Positions 12,952 through 26,109 of a DNA stretch of 64,000 nucleotides are shown piece after piece. The stretch is from Acanthochlamys bracteata. Its lineage: Eukaryota; Streptophyta; Magnoliopsida; Pandanales; Velloziaceae. The stretch covers positions 126,501 through 190,500 of the forward strand of contig CM034135.1 of the NCBI GenBank assembly GCA_019914995.1, read 5' to 3'. The position numbers and the translations under genes are program-made. The stretch's first letter is position 1. Every line of letters begins with the position of its first letter. Below the pieces are notes generated by a model. That model was not told the origin of the DNA and did not search any database. It saw only the letters and a program-made list of their open reading frames with translations.

Positions 12952-13560
12952 GGATCAGGATTAGGCTTATCTTGACCGGTTCTGCTTCGTTGAATCTGGG
13001 CTTTCGTTCGGTTCTGTGGAATAGTTACCTGATAAGCAATTAATAATACATTAGTGATTATTCAGTCCATAACCGTATTTACTTACTTAATAAATGAGGA
13101 CGTTAAGATTAAGGGCCCTTGTATTGATAAATCAATAATGAGAGGAAGAAATTTGCAAAGTATGAGTTGTAGTTAGCCAGTTGTATAGTGCCACGTGGTA
13201 AATTTGACAAAGTGGTAAGAAGCGCAAATGCTGAACATGGGCTGGCCAGTAGGCCTGTAACAAATGGATCATAGTAATCTGAGAGAGAGTTTTCAAATTT
13301 CAAAAAACTAAGAGATGATTGAATGTTTTTGACCGTTAGATAGTTGAGAGCTGGAGAAGAACAGCCAGCCAGAGCCAGGCAGATTGAGAGAGAGAGAGAG
13401 AGAGATCAAGAACCAGTGATCAATCAGTCTTCAGGAAATTTAATTAAAAAAGAATCAGTCTTCAAGAATACATGTATTTAACTGGAGAAGAAGAAGATAG
13501 AAAGCACAAGATCTCTTGGATCGCTACAAGCAACAGGCAGCAACAACACTTAGCAAAGTG
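12952..13560. other. Divergent promoter region: GeBP-like gene and S-acyltransferase gene
   Basis: The two start codons (12851 minus, 13561 plus) are about 710 bases apart, so their promoters share this region. A (GA)n run at about 13386-13405 sits in the probable leader of the plus-strand gene. No other coding region is supported. Confidence 0.55.
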
Positions 13561-16164
13561 ATGACGATGATGTTGAACAGAAGGAGACATGGTTGGCAGC
13601 TCCCGCTTCACCCTCTCCAGGTATTTTTCCGTATCTCTCTCTCCTTATCACTATGATCTAAGCGATGTGCTACAAAAGTAAGATTTTGAACTCATTTGTG
13701 TAATGGATCTCAAAAACAAGAATGATCTCACTGAGTAATGTGTTTGAAGTCCTTCGGTAATTGCTGAAAGAGATCGAAAAATGTGATCTTGGGCATGAGC
13801 TCCTGTTGAAATAGCTGTAATATGATTTGGGTCATGAATTTCTGTGAAAGAGCTTAAAATTTTGAGCTTGAAATTTTCTTGAAAGACCTTAAAATTCTCA
13901 TCTTGTGAACCTAATTTTTGTTACCTCATACATTTTAAAGTTTAGCTGGTACGTTATTGCAGATTGTGGGAATAGGAGTATTCACATTTCTCGTGGTCTC
14001 CTTCTATTTGTTCATTGGCCCTTTCCTTGGGAACAAAGTTGTTGAGAACACCATCCTCAGTGTTTACTCGTTTGCAGTAAGTAGATTAACGATTCTGAAA
14101 CTATTAATATTTTTTGTCCTGGTTTGGCTTTTTCCCCTTCGGTTTGAATCTCTTTTTTCCGTTCTGCTCTCCTAGGCATTCTCGGCTGCTGTTTTTTTCA
14201 TAAGATGTACAGGAATCGATCCATCTGATAGAATGGCTGCTAAGAAGAAGAAAAAGAAGAGAGAAGTTAAGGGCAAAAGGCTACCGAAGCTCAACTACAG
14301 GTCTGTTCTCTACCATTGTGTAACAGGGTTTTTCAGAAGAATGGAGAACAAGATCCTTAGATCCTGTATAAGGAGAAGGTATCTGGATCCATGGTATCCA
14401 AGACTTCAAGTCGAGCCCCTACTATCTTTCCCTCTTATTGTGACGGATGATGGAATTCCTCCCCATCTGAAAGAGGATGAAATTAGTTTCTGTGAGCATT
14501 GTGATTTTGAGGTTAGAAGTAATGCTGGAATTGCTTTCAAGTTTTGTCTTTATGCCTAATGCAATATCCCAGGAGTCTGAAATAGATGAGTCACATGATG
14601 AATATTACTGATGAACATGCAGGTTAAGAGGCACAGTAAGCACTGTAGGAGCTGTAATAGATGCGTCGACGGATTTGATCACCATTGTAGGGTGAGCATC
14701 TCTCTCTGAATTTCACTAACAAAGTTAGAACTAGGCCTATAAGTAATTTCTCAGGAGCTTACCTATTATGAATCTGGGGACAGTTACTATATTTTAACAG
14801 TTACCTGTTCTTTTTCTTTTGGTGCTAATTCTTAAATAAGAGTTTTGGTGTGAATTCTATGTGTATAATATTGAGCTTCCTTCTCTGTTTCAGTGGCTAA
14901 ATAACTGCATTGGTCGAAAAAACTACACTACCTTTATCCTTCTAATGGTCTTCATCTTGTTAATGGTTTGTGTTCCTTCCGTTCATTTTTCCTGTTATAC
15001 ATATATGCTTTTGTTTGTCGTAAACATATTGCAATTCATGCAGGTTATCACTGAAGCTGGGAGTGCAGTTGCCATATTCATTCGCTGTTTTGCTGATAAA
15101 AGTGCTATAGAAGCAGAAGTTCTGAGAAAATTGCATGTGGAATTTTCTCGAGGAGTGCTTGCAACAATTTCTGTAAGTCCTGTAAAATGTGTGGAGGTCC
15201 AATTCTATTTTCAGCATCCATTTAGTTATCTTAGTTTCAACATAGTAATGAGGTCATCGGCTTCCTGAAGCTTTTCTTGGTACTACTGGGAGGATACAGC
15301 TCGGCAGCTCTAGGACAGCTCTTTTTCTTCCATGTAGTTCTCATTAGAAAGGTGACTTCCTCTTGTTATCTAAGCATGTATTCTGTATTAATAGCATTTG
15401 AAACTAACAATAATCTCGATAAATGCATAAAAGTACTTGTGTTAGGACTTTCTTTTGTGGTCCAATGCAGGGTATGAGAACATATGATTACATACTAGCA
15501 ATGAGAGAAGAGCACCAGTTTGATCCGTTTGAAGACTTGGATGATCTCTCTTCTGACGAAAGCGATCTTGAATCACCAGAGAAACAATCCTTCTTTTCCA
15601 GACTACTGTGCAGAAGAGTTGAAGCGGATCAGGTAAGCATGATAAATGCTCCTCTGTTCCCTTGCAAAACATGTTAATTGCTTACATCTGCCATTATCAC
15701 AGGAACATCAGAGGCTGTCAATTAGAATTGACAAGGAAACAAGTCAGACAAACTCAGGCAGAAAGTTTGAGTTCAAAATTGATGCTTGGAAGCTTATTAA
15801 GATGAGCAAAGAGAAAGCAATGATGGCAGTGGAGAAAGCAAGGGAGAGGACTACGAAGCAACGCCAATCTGCACATTCTCCACTGAAGCCATTACAGTCA
15901 GAAACAAAACGAGGTCCTTCTCTAACCGTAGAAAGTAACATGACAGCTACCGTTACCAAGAGCTGGATTCCCATTTCACCCAAAGGTCGTTTTTCTAGCC
16001 CAAGGAGAAGGTTCTCAGGTTCACTGTCGCCAAAACCCCAAAGATACAGGAACAACTTCGACTTGAAGCTGACAGAAGTATCGCTAGAGCTGGATACTTA
16101 CATCTCTAGGCAGGTGTTATGCTCTGTTTTGAAGAAGGAAGGAGATGAGCCTTCTCCTGGATAA
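13561..16164 (+). CDS. PAT18: DHHC protein S-acyltransferase (palmitoyltransferase)
   Basis: Nine exons join in frame: 13561-13620, 13963-14076, 14176-14511, 14623-14691, 14894-14965, 15044-15172, 15253-15351, 15471-15632 and 15703-16164. They encode about 500 residues. The N-terminus [14 protein letters not shown] and two hydrophobic segments (exons 2-3) precede a lysine-rich cytosolic loop. The cysteine-rich domain includes [17 protein letters not shown], with catalytic Cys at about residue 192, followed by [11 protein letters not shown] and two more membrane segments. A long serine/basic C-terminal tail contains [16 protein letters not shown]. The family transfers palmitate to cysteines of membrane-associated proteins. 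From memory it best fits Arabidopsis PAT18 (At4g01730); the exact orthologue is less certain than the family. The exon 7 acceptor is the least certain boundary. Confidence 0.88.
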
Positions 16165-16639
16165 TATTTCACTTAAAAATATCTACAGGTTGAGATGTTC
16201 CTCTTTCAAAAAAATTATTTTGACTCAATTTCTCAACCTTTGAGAAGGTTTAGTGTGCGAGTCTTGCAATATTTCATTTATTTATGTATCTTGCAAATGA
16301 GAAATAGAAACTTCAGATATTCTGAACATTGTACTGGACTAAATATAAATATATCAATACATAATTTATTGCAGAAACCTTTAAAAAAGTAAAAGGATGT
16401 GATATAAATGTTCCAAGAAGTTAGCTCAGTTGCTAATTGCCAGGCAATTTACAAGCTCTTTCCGATTGCCGTTCGTAGAAGAATAGGAAATTACATTTAT
16501 GCAGATTCTCAATCTATGGAATTGATGGAAATTTTTTACAAAGATTCTAATAAACAGGATTGTTCGAATTTCGGTTACAAGAAAGGTAAATTCACAAGAT
16601 AATAACAATCTATTTGCAGTATAACCTTACGTTGAAATA

Positions 16640-18400
16640 CATAACAAGTAGAAGATGAATCAAGAACGCCTTTGAGCAGTTCACATGAGTCTGGTGATAG
16701 GAAGTCGGAATATCCGTAAACGTGTGAACACTTCCACGGAGACCTGGATTTCACATCGAGTACGAGATTCCATAAACATATAGAACCAAAATCACCTACG
16801 AGTTCCTCTAGAAGGCTAGCCTTGCTGCCGTTTGAACTACGAACATCTGTTATTGTGATGTTACTGATGAGTGGGAGGACATTTGGGTGGTCATGGCTTT
16901 CATCAGGGTGTTGCTCATAGTTACCTGTAATACTGATGTCAGTTGCAACATTTGGCATTGTAACGTTGGATATATAGACGTTACTCACATATCCGCCACG
17001 CCCAGGTGAAGTCTTTAATTTGATACTGTTGCTTGAATTGAAGATGTAGATATCACTGACGTGAACTTGTGAGACACCACCAGGCTAAACCTGCACCTAT
17101 ACCTGTCTCACCAACAATTTGGCGAATAAATATGTTTGAGCTCAGGCGGCCAAAGGAGATGCCAAACTTATCCCAAACGCTCTTGATCACAATCACATCA
17201 TCGCCGCTTCTGATGTAACAGTCCTCTATGCAGATGTTAAGTGGATGAGTCTGTATACCATGAAATCAACATAAGGACATCTGAAAGCAGCACTGAGCAT
17301 TTGTTTGGACGTACAGAAAATAATCTGCATAGTTTGTTAACTTCCGGTGATCATTAACTTTTCAATTAAAGATACGAAACATCCGCATAACAACTTTCTC
17401 ATGAATGCTCCCAAGGTTGGACAAACTATGACAATTGACATGCAAAAGTACTGTACCCGGATCGACCCATCTGTATTTGGTGGGTTGAAAGGAGTAAGAA
17501 TGTACATTTTGTATAAAGACATAGCTGCCCAGTGCCCATCCATTGAAAGGCATATTAAGTTCAGCTTAGGAAACTTTAAGAACGCCTCCAGTTGTACAGT
17601 AGAGCATTATCAAAGTTTCTTTGTGAGATTTCTAATTTAGGATGGTAGCAAGACTCATCTGAAAAACTGACCTGCAGTATAAAATGGGGAGTTCTTGAAA
17701 GTTGATTCGAGATGACAACACCAATAGAGTACATTGACTCGATCAAATGAGGACTGAGTATAGTTGAAAGTTTGATCTCTGAAACAAATCATGGCTTGCC
17801 CATCAACGGTGCCATTTGAACCTAACAAGATAACGTCAATTTAATACCATGAAGTTTGACTGAACTCAAATTCAGTGAATGTTCACTAACTGAGCTGTTA
17901 TGGTTACATCTGTTAAAATGAAACCATGAGCAAGAGTTTGATGACTCCCTCCAGGCAGCTCCCTCCCTCTTCCATACGAAGGCAATGGGGTCAACTACTG
18001 GCCATTCAGATGATTCTGCATAGAAATTCATATCTCAATTGAGCATACTGAGCCAATATATCATGGAAGTCATTGATCATATTACAATGTAAATTCTATG
18101 TAGCAGCAGTGACGGAAGAGAGAGCTCACTGTTGATCCAAGGACGACAAAGTTAGACGACTTATAAGGGTAAAGCTCCCACTCCCAGTGAGCCACTTCCC
18201 AGCTGGAACAAATAGCTGGGCGCCACCCTTGTATGCAAATGATTGAAGGTATAACATGGCATTTCAAATGCATGCGCGTTAAGTGTGAACACCATCTCCA
18301 ACAGCGCGGAAGTCAGTTTTTGAGACACTGTGTGGCCTTGCTATATGGACTGCTCTTGAGTTTCTGGAACTGAAGCTATTTGCTGCAGCCAAATAATTTT
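16640..18400 (-). pseudogene. GH28 polygalacturonase-like pseudogene
   Basis: Live members hydrolyse pectic homogalacturonan in the cell wall. On the minus strand the blocks run in family order. They are ARPHSVSKTDFRAVGDGV (about 18350), GGAQLFVPAGKWLTGS (frameshifted, about 18200), WPVVDP (about 18000), GSNGTVDGQ (about 17810), PPNTDG (about 17480), NICIEDCYIRSGDDVIVIKS (about 17230-17170), KTSPGRGGYV (about 17000) and SPWKCSHVYGYSDFLSP (about 16720). The NTD and GDD motifs survive. The GSEMSGG segment is deleted with a frame change, the RIK block reads KLK, the WWD block is lost, and several exons change frame internally. I judge it dead. The last open block (16988-16575) could make a peptide but lacks the catalytic half. 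Confidence 0.85.
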
Positions 18401-19066
18401 TGGCAGTTCAACAAGAACTCGCCTTTGACTAAATAGAAACCCTATTTCTAACGCGACTTAAACAGCCTCCAAAGGCGGCGCCGGCAGATGGCGGCGGCGG
18501 ATTCGAAGCTTGGGCTTGAACGGAGACGCGATTGAATTGTTTTCAAATATCGAGTTGGGAAGGTGTTCGGTTATATGATTAAACAAAACTTACAAAAAAA
18601 ACATCCACACGTTTTGCAATAGTCCATTATAATTATTATTGCAAAATCACGACCGACTTAGTAGTTAAATGCTCATGAAGGGACTACTTTGCAAATAGTA
18701 AAGCCAAGGAAACTCATCATAAAGACTCGTTTCTTAGAAAGTTAATAATTCTATTGCAAAATTCACTGTACAGAATAAGATACCTTTACCTGCATTACAG
18801 TTACAACTCCCGAGAAAGAAACCGAATTTCCAACTGTCATGTAATACTCTGTACACCAGTTATCTCTTCACATAATGCTATTAACATCTTAGCTTAAAAA
18901 AGTTTATGAGACGCTCTGGATACTACAAATGCAGCTGACAGAGATTTACCCCAAGGCTGGCCGTGCTCTTCGTATCGACAAAATGGTTCCTCCCTTCGAC
19001 GGAATTATACAACAACGGAAGAGATAGGTATTCAGGTGTACACCATTCATCAAGGTGATCATACTA
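18401..19066. other. Intergenic DNA upstream of the polygalacturonase relic and downstream of SECA1
   Basis: A short GC-rich patch (about 18474-18500, GGCGGCGCCGGCAGATGGCG) looks like a former leader or coding start of the polygalacturonase relic. The rest is AT-rich and probably contains the SECA1 3' untranslated region. Confidence 0.4.
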
Positions 19067-22000
19067 TCATGCTGCTTGAGCTGCACTCACAGGGTTCGCA
19101 TCACTATCTGCTCCATTTTCGCCTCCTCCTTGCCTCTTCTTAGACTTATTATCTTGCTCTTGATTCTTCACCATAACCGGTTGGAACTGCATGCAACCGA
19201 TGTAAATATGATAACATTGTTTCAAAGACGCTATTTATAAGCAACAGGTTTTGCAGGACTCTTAGTAAGACTGTAAATGGGAAAGTCCTACCTGGTAGAT
19301 GGAATAGATGACATTTCTTCGAATTTGTGCCATCATATCTAGGAAAAGATTATATCCTTCAAGTTTGTATTCAATTAGAGGGTCTCGTTGCGCATAACCC
19401 CGTAGACCGACAGCTTGTTGAACAAACTTCAGTGCTTGCAGATGTTCCTTCCACAACCTATCTATGTTGCTTAAGACTAGGTACCTCTCAGCTTCCCTCA
19501 TCAAACCTGAAGCTTGCTTCTCCACGATATCCTGAAACATGATTTATCTACTTTTAGAACATCAGGAAACTAAGATAACGATGTTTTAAGGTCCATGAAT
19601 TATTGTAATAAACCATCCTCTTCTCTCAAAAGACATCAACCATACTTGAGTAATATTTTTTCTCAATGAATTTTACCAGGTAGTAGAAACTACAGTATCT
19701 ACTTGCTCTGTATTCAACGAGATGGATATAGCTTGTGTCGAGAAAAATACAGTATGAGTTACCCTTTTCTGAAAGTAAGCTTCACGACCCCTGTAACGCA
19801 GATACTCCTGCAATTCCTCATAACTTGAAGATTTACTTGACAACAGCTCCGGTGTCAAATCATTGAGGAGATAGCAATACCTAACATGCAACAAAACATC
19901 TTGAATAAACAAGGAATGGCCATGATTTCAGATAAAAGTATCCACCATCAAGAGTTTTTATTTTGAGATCCACAAAGGAGTTGGAATCTGGACAACTTAC
20001 TGCTGCAGTTTGGCAATAAGCATCTCAAGATCCCAACCTTCTTTAGGAGATTCAGTTGGGACATTTGCCTGCCATACATAAGAGGTTTTGTTTCCATCAC
20101 TAAAGCAAATAAAGAAATGGATACTGCATTTGCAGTTATTGACACTTCTCTTTACTTTACCTCTAGGATGTCATCCATTGTCAGTTCAGCATACTCTATC
20201 ATAAGAGACTCGAGGTTATCTGATTCAAGAGCCCGCCTTCTTTCTGTGTAAACACGGTCTCTTTGGCTGTTTAAGACTTCATCATACTCGAATAGCTGTT
20301 TCCTAATATCAAAGAAATAATTCTCGACCTTCCTCTGAGCCTCATCTAGTGCCTTTGTTAGCATGTTTGATTCTATGGGAAGGTCTTCAACTCTGAAAGC
20401 CGTCATAAGGCCCTGTGTTTATCATAGCAAAATGAAGAAATCAGAGCAATCTGAAATAAATGAAAATTTTCATATGTTTTCAATATTCAGTTGCAACTGA
20501 TATGGGCTCATATCAAGTCCTAAATGCAGTCATCCAAAAAAGTTTCAACATGGAAAATGAAACTGAAAAAAGAAAGGGAGTAAGGAACCTGTATGCGATC
20601 TCCACCAAATATCCGAAAGATATTGTCTTCAAGGCTAAGAAAGAATCTCGAGCTACCTGGATCACCTTGCCTGCCACTTCGACCACGAAGCTGTTTGCAA
20701 GCAAGAGTTTAAGTTAAACACGTGCAGACTGCTTCTAAGAGAGGTAAATAATCATAAGAACATTTTAAGGTATGGAATGTAACTTGTACTACACTACAAT
20801 GTGTCTCAAAGCAAGAAGTAGCTAGTAAGAACATAGAAAACTTTTAAAAAAAATTGTCCAATGATGTCAGTACCAAATGCAAAACAAAAGCATTCATATT
20901 ATAGAATAATCAGCTTATGGCAGAAAAGAAGGGGCGCTCAAAGAATCATACTACGGGAAGATTGACAAATAATGGCTATGCAAAAGTAACCTGGTTATCG
21001 ATTCTTCGAGATTCATGGCGTTCTGTCCCCACCACATGAAGTCCACCTGCTGCTATGACCTGTCAAAAAATATTTCATAATTATAGTTGTAGAATTGAGA
21101 TGCATGCCAGAGGTGGAAGGACGTTTTCTACTAGATGGTATTGATTTAAGGGATACTACCTTCTTCTTTTCCTCTTCGGTATAAACTTTGTACTCTTCAA
21201 CAATATTAGTAAATGCCTCCCTCAACTTTGCAATGACTTCATCTTTAGTAGGACCCTTAAGAAATACAAGAAAGACTGACATGAGACCTGACAATAAATC
21301 ATTCACAGTAAGAACATAGCCAGAGCAAAAATGCGAAAGGACGACTTGGAGCTTAAAATAAGTTCATTTCACCAAACAGCTACAGTGAGGTAAAGGGCTT
21401 TTTTAGTAGGGCTTATAAAAGTTGAAAGCAGCTCAAAAGAAACTCTACCAAAAAGCCCATAGTGTTAACAAGATTTTTTTGCTCATGGTTTGAAGTTAGT
21501 ACAAAATCCAAAGCAGTAGCATTGCTGATTGTCTTCATATTCAAAGTCAACAGAGCTGAAGTTTGAGGGCATCACTGACAGAAAAGTGCCCATCATCTCG
21601 TGTATCTTTTTCCTAGTGCATTTTTACCTTTTCGCACGAATAGGAAAGCCTTTCTTCTGCTTCAAGTTCAATCAAAGATCTTTGTCCCCAAGCTTTTACA
21701 GCATTTTCCACTGCATTCTTTGCAAAAGACACTGCGTCCTTAGAAAGCTCACATGGGAATAGCTTTTCATTTACCTGAAATTCCAAGAATATATGTGAAA
21801 TTGTCACTCACTACTTCTAACTGCAGCACTCTCCTTTCACTCTACATAAGGACGGCAGCCCAATGCATGATATACCTTCCAACTCTTCTGCATTGGAAGT
21901 TTCTTGACTGAAAATGTTCCTTCCATTGGCTTGACAACTCTGCAACATCCATGGCATTTTAAAAGAAAATTCATAACATGCATATACATTCATGTAAACG

Positions 22001-25000
22001 GTCTTTAGTCTGGTTTGAAACATATTCTTATGGTAGCCATCAACTAAGGAAAGAAAGTTAAAAGGCCATAATTCGGTTTATGTTAATCCACGCAAACAGA
22101 ATTCTTAGAACAACGAACAAATTCTACTATCGCATACGCCTTTATGAATCCAAAACGTTCATCAGCTAGACTTTAAGTGCATAAAACAAAATTACCTTGG
22201 CATTAGCATTTCACGTAGCTTCAGTCGTGCTATAAATTCTGCATTACCTCCAAGTATGATATCTGTACCACGGCCAGCCATATTGGTAGCTATTGTTACA
22301 GCACTGAGACGACCACTCTGGGCTACAATTTCTGCTTCTCTTTCCACATTTTCTGGTTTTGCATTCAGGACCTAAATATTTTCCCCAATAAAAAGGCTTA
22401 TTTCAGAAAACAGTACACTAGCATATAAAAGAAAATTATTTGAGCAAAATACTAATCATTTAATGATCATTCAAGAATGTGGTTCTAATTTTACAAATAA
22501 TACTGTTATTAGTTCAAAGGAAATAGCTGCATTTTTCTCAACTCTATGGTTGATATATCATAACTTTCAAACAAACCTCGTGTGGGATTCCAGCTTCACG
22601 CAACTGCAGCGACAAAGCGTCACTTTGCTCAACACTAGTAGTTCCCACAAGCACTGGTCGACCCGTTTTATGCATTCTTGATATCTCAACAACAACTGCA
22701 CGCCATTTCCCATTGACTGCCCTGAATACTACATCTGATTCATCCTATAAAGACAACTTCCACGCTAAGCCTTTTATGTTAGTAAGGTATATTTACATCT
22801 TCAAGTTTCACATAGAGTACCTTTCTTATCATTGGCTTGTTGGTTGGCACAACAGTAACTTTCAGCTTGTATATGCTCTCAAATTCTGCACTTTCAGTTG
22901 CTGCGGTGCCAGTCATGCCACATAGTTTAGGGAACTGTTTTCACATTAATGGGAAATTAGACTTCATACAATAGAAGTTAAACTTTTGTAACATAGATTG
23001 CAGCCAAGGGCATTGATTTTTAATTGTAAATTAAAGAAAATGGGTGGGAGGTAAGGGGTGGGAATTAGAGAGTTTGTTACCTGCAGAAAAAAGTTCTGGT
23101 AACTAATTGATGCAAGAGTAACTGTTTCATTTTGGATAGGCAAGCCTTCTTTTGCTTCAACTGCCTGATGAAGGCCATCACTCCATCGCCTGCCCTGCCA
23201 AAAAAACAGAAAGATTACGCACATGCTTAACCTATGAAGTAATAAGCTCATGTTGGAAAAGCGAAACATTACTTTTGTAACAACATAAACTCATCATACA
23301 ATTCGTAAATATTGAACTCTTGAAAGGAGCTAATGAACTCATTTAACAGATATCTACCACAAAGTAATACAGATACATCAGATGTACCAAGTTTAGCATG
23401 ATGATGACAAATCACCTGCATAACTCGACCTGTAAACTCATCCACAATCAGTACTTCCTTTCCACGAACGATGTAGTTTACATCCCTAAGGAATAGTTCC
23501 TTTGATTTGATTGCATTTAGGACGTATGAAGCCCATTGTTCACGAGGATCATATAGATCTTTTACATCAAGAATTTCTTCAGAATCCTCGTAACCCTGTT
23601 CAGTGAGAAGAACGGTCTTCTGTTTCTCATCAACCTGAAACAAATATCAAATAAGGAAACCATCTGAAGACATGCTTACTCATGATTGTTGCAATCATTT
23701 AGACATCCATATCACAAGTATTCAACTGAGCTTCAAAATAAAGAGAATCAAAATGGTGGTGTCTTACAGTGTAGTGGATATCTCGCTCAAAAGCAGCAGC
23801 TATTTTTGCTGCTTTATAGTATCTATCACTAGGTTTTTCAGCAGGTCCTGAAATAATGAGCGGTGTCCGTGCTTCGTCAATGAGAATCGAGTCCACTTCA
23901 TCAATTACACAATAATTGAAGCTTCTCAATACTAGCTCATCAACGCTCTGCAATCAAGGGAAACAAGATGCCTCTATCAACAGAATCTAAAATTGAGAAA
24001 CACAAATCATTTGAAGATGAAGCTACTGGCTATAAATCTCAACTACGGGCTTACTCACAGTAGCAAGATTATCTCTAAGATAATCAAATCCAAGTTCACT
24101 GTTTGTGACGTATGTTATATCACACATGTAATTTTCTCGCCTTTGCTCACTTGACATATTCTCTGCCATTATGAACAAGATCTTGAGATAAAAAGCAACC
24201 ATTGAGTGGTAGATACAGTAAAAGCATACTCGAAAGGGAAACACAAAAATGTAAGCACAAGTAGAGATGACATACGTTGGATAAGACCAACTTGCAAACC
24301 AAGAAATCTTGGAACTTGACCCACCCATTCACAATCACGTCGGGCAAGGTAGTCATTGACAGTAACAACATGCACTCCTTTTCCAGTTAGCGCGTTCAAG
24401 TAAGCTGGTAAGATAGCCACCAGCGTTTTCCCCTCCCCTGTTTTCATTTCCGCTATTTCCCCTTTATGAAGCACCATCCCACCTGCATTAGTGACAAACA
24501 AGCATACCCCGTTCACTGAGTGCATTCAATTTTAAGCGACACAACGAGAAATCAAGATCTCCCAAATATCAAACTTCACCTATCAATTGTACATCAAACG
24601 GTCGCAAGCCAAGAACTCTCTTTGATGCTTCTCTTACAACGGCAAACGCTTCCTAGATTATTCAATCAATCAAACACCACTACATATAAACTTTAAAGAA
24701 ACACAACAACAGCCTAATCAATGTAAATAAAGCCTACCGGTAGTAAAGAATCGAGTGACTCATTATTCCTGGCCCGTTCCCTGAGCACTGTCGTCCGCTC
24801 TCTAAGTTCCGCATCCGCTAACCGCTCCATCTCCAGCTCCAATGCATTAATCTGCTTCACACTATCAGCAAATCGTTGCCGAGTTCCCTCACCAGTGTCC
24901 GGGCCCTTAAACAGACCTCCAAGAAAACCACCCAATGCCGCCGCTGCCGGTGCCGGTGGTCCTCGCCGGTAACGGTAGATAATTCCGGCATGTCTATAGT

Positions 25001-25124
25001 TGAGATTTTGCGTCGGGCTGAAGATGAAAGAATCAAATTTGGAGTGGGAATTGTGAGGAAGAGTGAAGAATTTGTTGGAGATGAGTGGATTTGTTGATGC
25101 TGTAGCAGCTGCTGTAGCTGCCAT
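19067..25124 (-). CDS. SECA1: Chloroplast SecA translocase ATPase
   Basis: About 20 exons span the stretch from exon 1 (25124-24738) and exon 2 (24652-24580) to a final exon ending AAQAA-stop at 19067. The N-terminus is Ala/Ser/Thr-rich and fits a plastid transit peptide. Motifs follow in order: [12 protein letters not shown] (Walker A), [46 protein letters not shown] (DEAD-type box and arginine region), [64 protein letters not shown] and [14 protein letters not shown]. The protein drives ATP-dependent transport across the thylakoid membrane with SecY/SecE. No disrupted exon was seen. The exon blocks match what I recall of plant SECA1 more closely than SECA2. It is head to head with SEC23. 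Confidence 0.93.
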
Positions 25125-26109
25125 GATTATTCCAAAGGATTGGAAGTTCCCAACTGAATCAAAGATTAAAACTGTTTCCTTGATTACAGCTGAAGCTTTA
25201 TAAAAAGAAAAAGAAAGAAAGAATTTGTTTTTGTGATTGAAGATAACAACCGGAGGGATAGAGAAACAAAGAGAAAGATAAGGTTTTTTTTTCTCTCTTT
25301 CTCTCAGGAAATAATGATATTTTAATGATCCGATGAACTGAGCTGGACTGGACTAGTGGGCCAAAGTCTGCGCTTAATAAACAGCCTACCCGTAACCATT
25401 TTCTTATTAGCCCCTTTGCGTGTTTATTAATTGCACAGAAAGAAAGACAGGACTAAACAAAATGTCTTGCTCGAACTTTATAAAAACTCCCTATATAAAT
25501 GCAAGAAATATAACCAAGTACAGCTCTGAGCGAAGAGGTAGAGAGATCCGAGCTCGACTCTTTCGATTGATCGATCTCTCGATTCTACAGGTAAAACATT
25601 TGTTAATTTTTCTATTTAAGTTTATTAATTTTGGTGACGTTTGATTCTAGTTTGGTTTTTTTCGTTCTGTAGTGGATTTATTTTTATGATTTTAGATTTA
25701 AAAGAATCGATCGAATTTCGAGTTTGAATTGGGAGATTGGTGGTTAGCTAGTAAGCTCTGCTTAGATCTGAAGTTTTTATCATCTCCTCAGCTTGATTCT
25801 GTGTTTTTAAGTAAATTAAATTACTGCTTGCTGTCGAAATTTTCTGTCTATCAAGTTGGAGAAGATTGAATGGCACAAAGTTTAGATGAAGAGCTGTCTC
25901 CTATGATAAAATGCACCACTTGGATAGTTCAAAGAACTTTTTTTCTTCAGTTAGAGATACAAGTTTCTTTTGTGCGATAATTTTTCACCACACAGCATTG
26001 TAGCTACTTGCTAATGCATGGAAATTGTGTCGTTGAGAGAAATGATTGAACCTATTTCTCTTCTGCAGTATAGGAGTTGATTTGTTTCTGTGAGAACTAC
26101 AAACTGTAG
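25125..26109. promoter_or_regulatory. Shared upstream region of SECA1 and SEC23
   Basis: The two start codons are 985 bases apart on opposite strands. A pyrimidine/purine-rich stretch near 25200-25310 probably belongs to the SECA1 leader or core promoter. The SEC23 leader starts roughly at 25500 and is interrupted by the intron listed separately. No extra gene is supported in between. Confidence 0.6.
25591..26068 (+). other. Intron in the 5' untranslated leader of SEC23
   Basis: The donor CTACAG|GTAAAAC at 25591 and a pyrimidine-rich acceptor CTTCTGCAG ending at 26068 enclose a T-rich, ATG-poor stretch typical of plant leader introns. Such introns often raise expression. This is inference from splice signals only. 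Confidence 0.6.
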
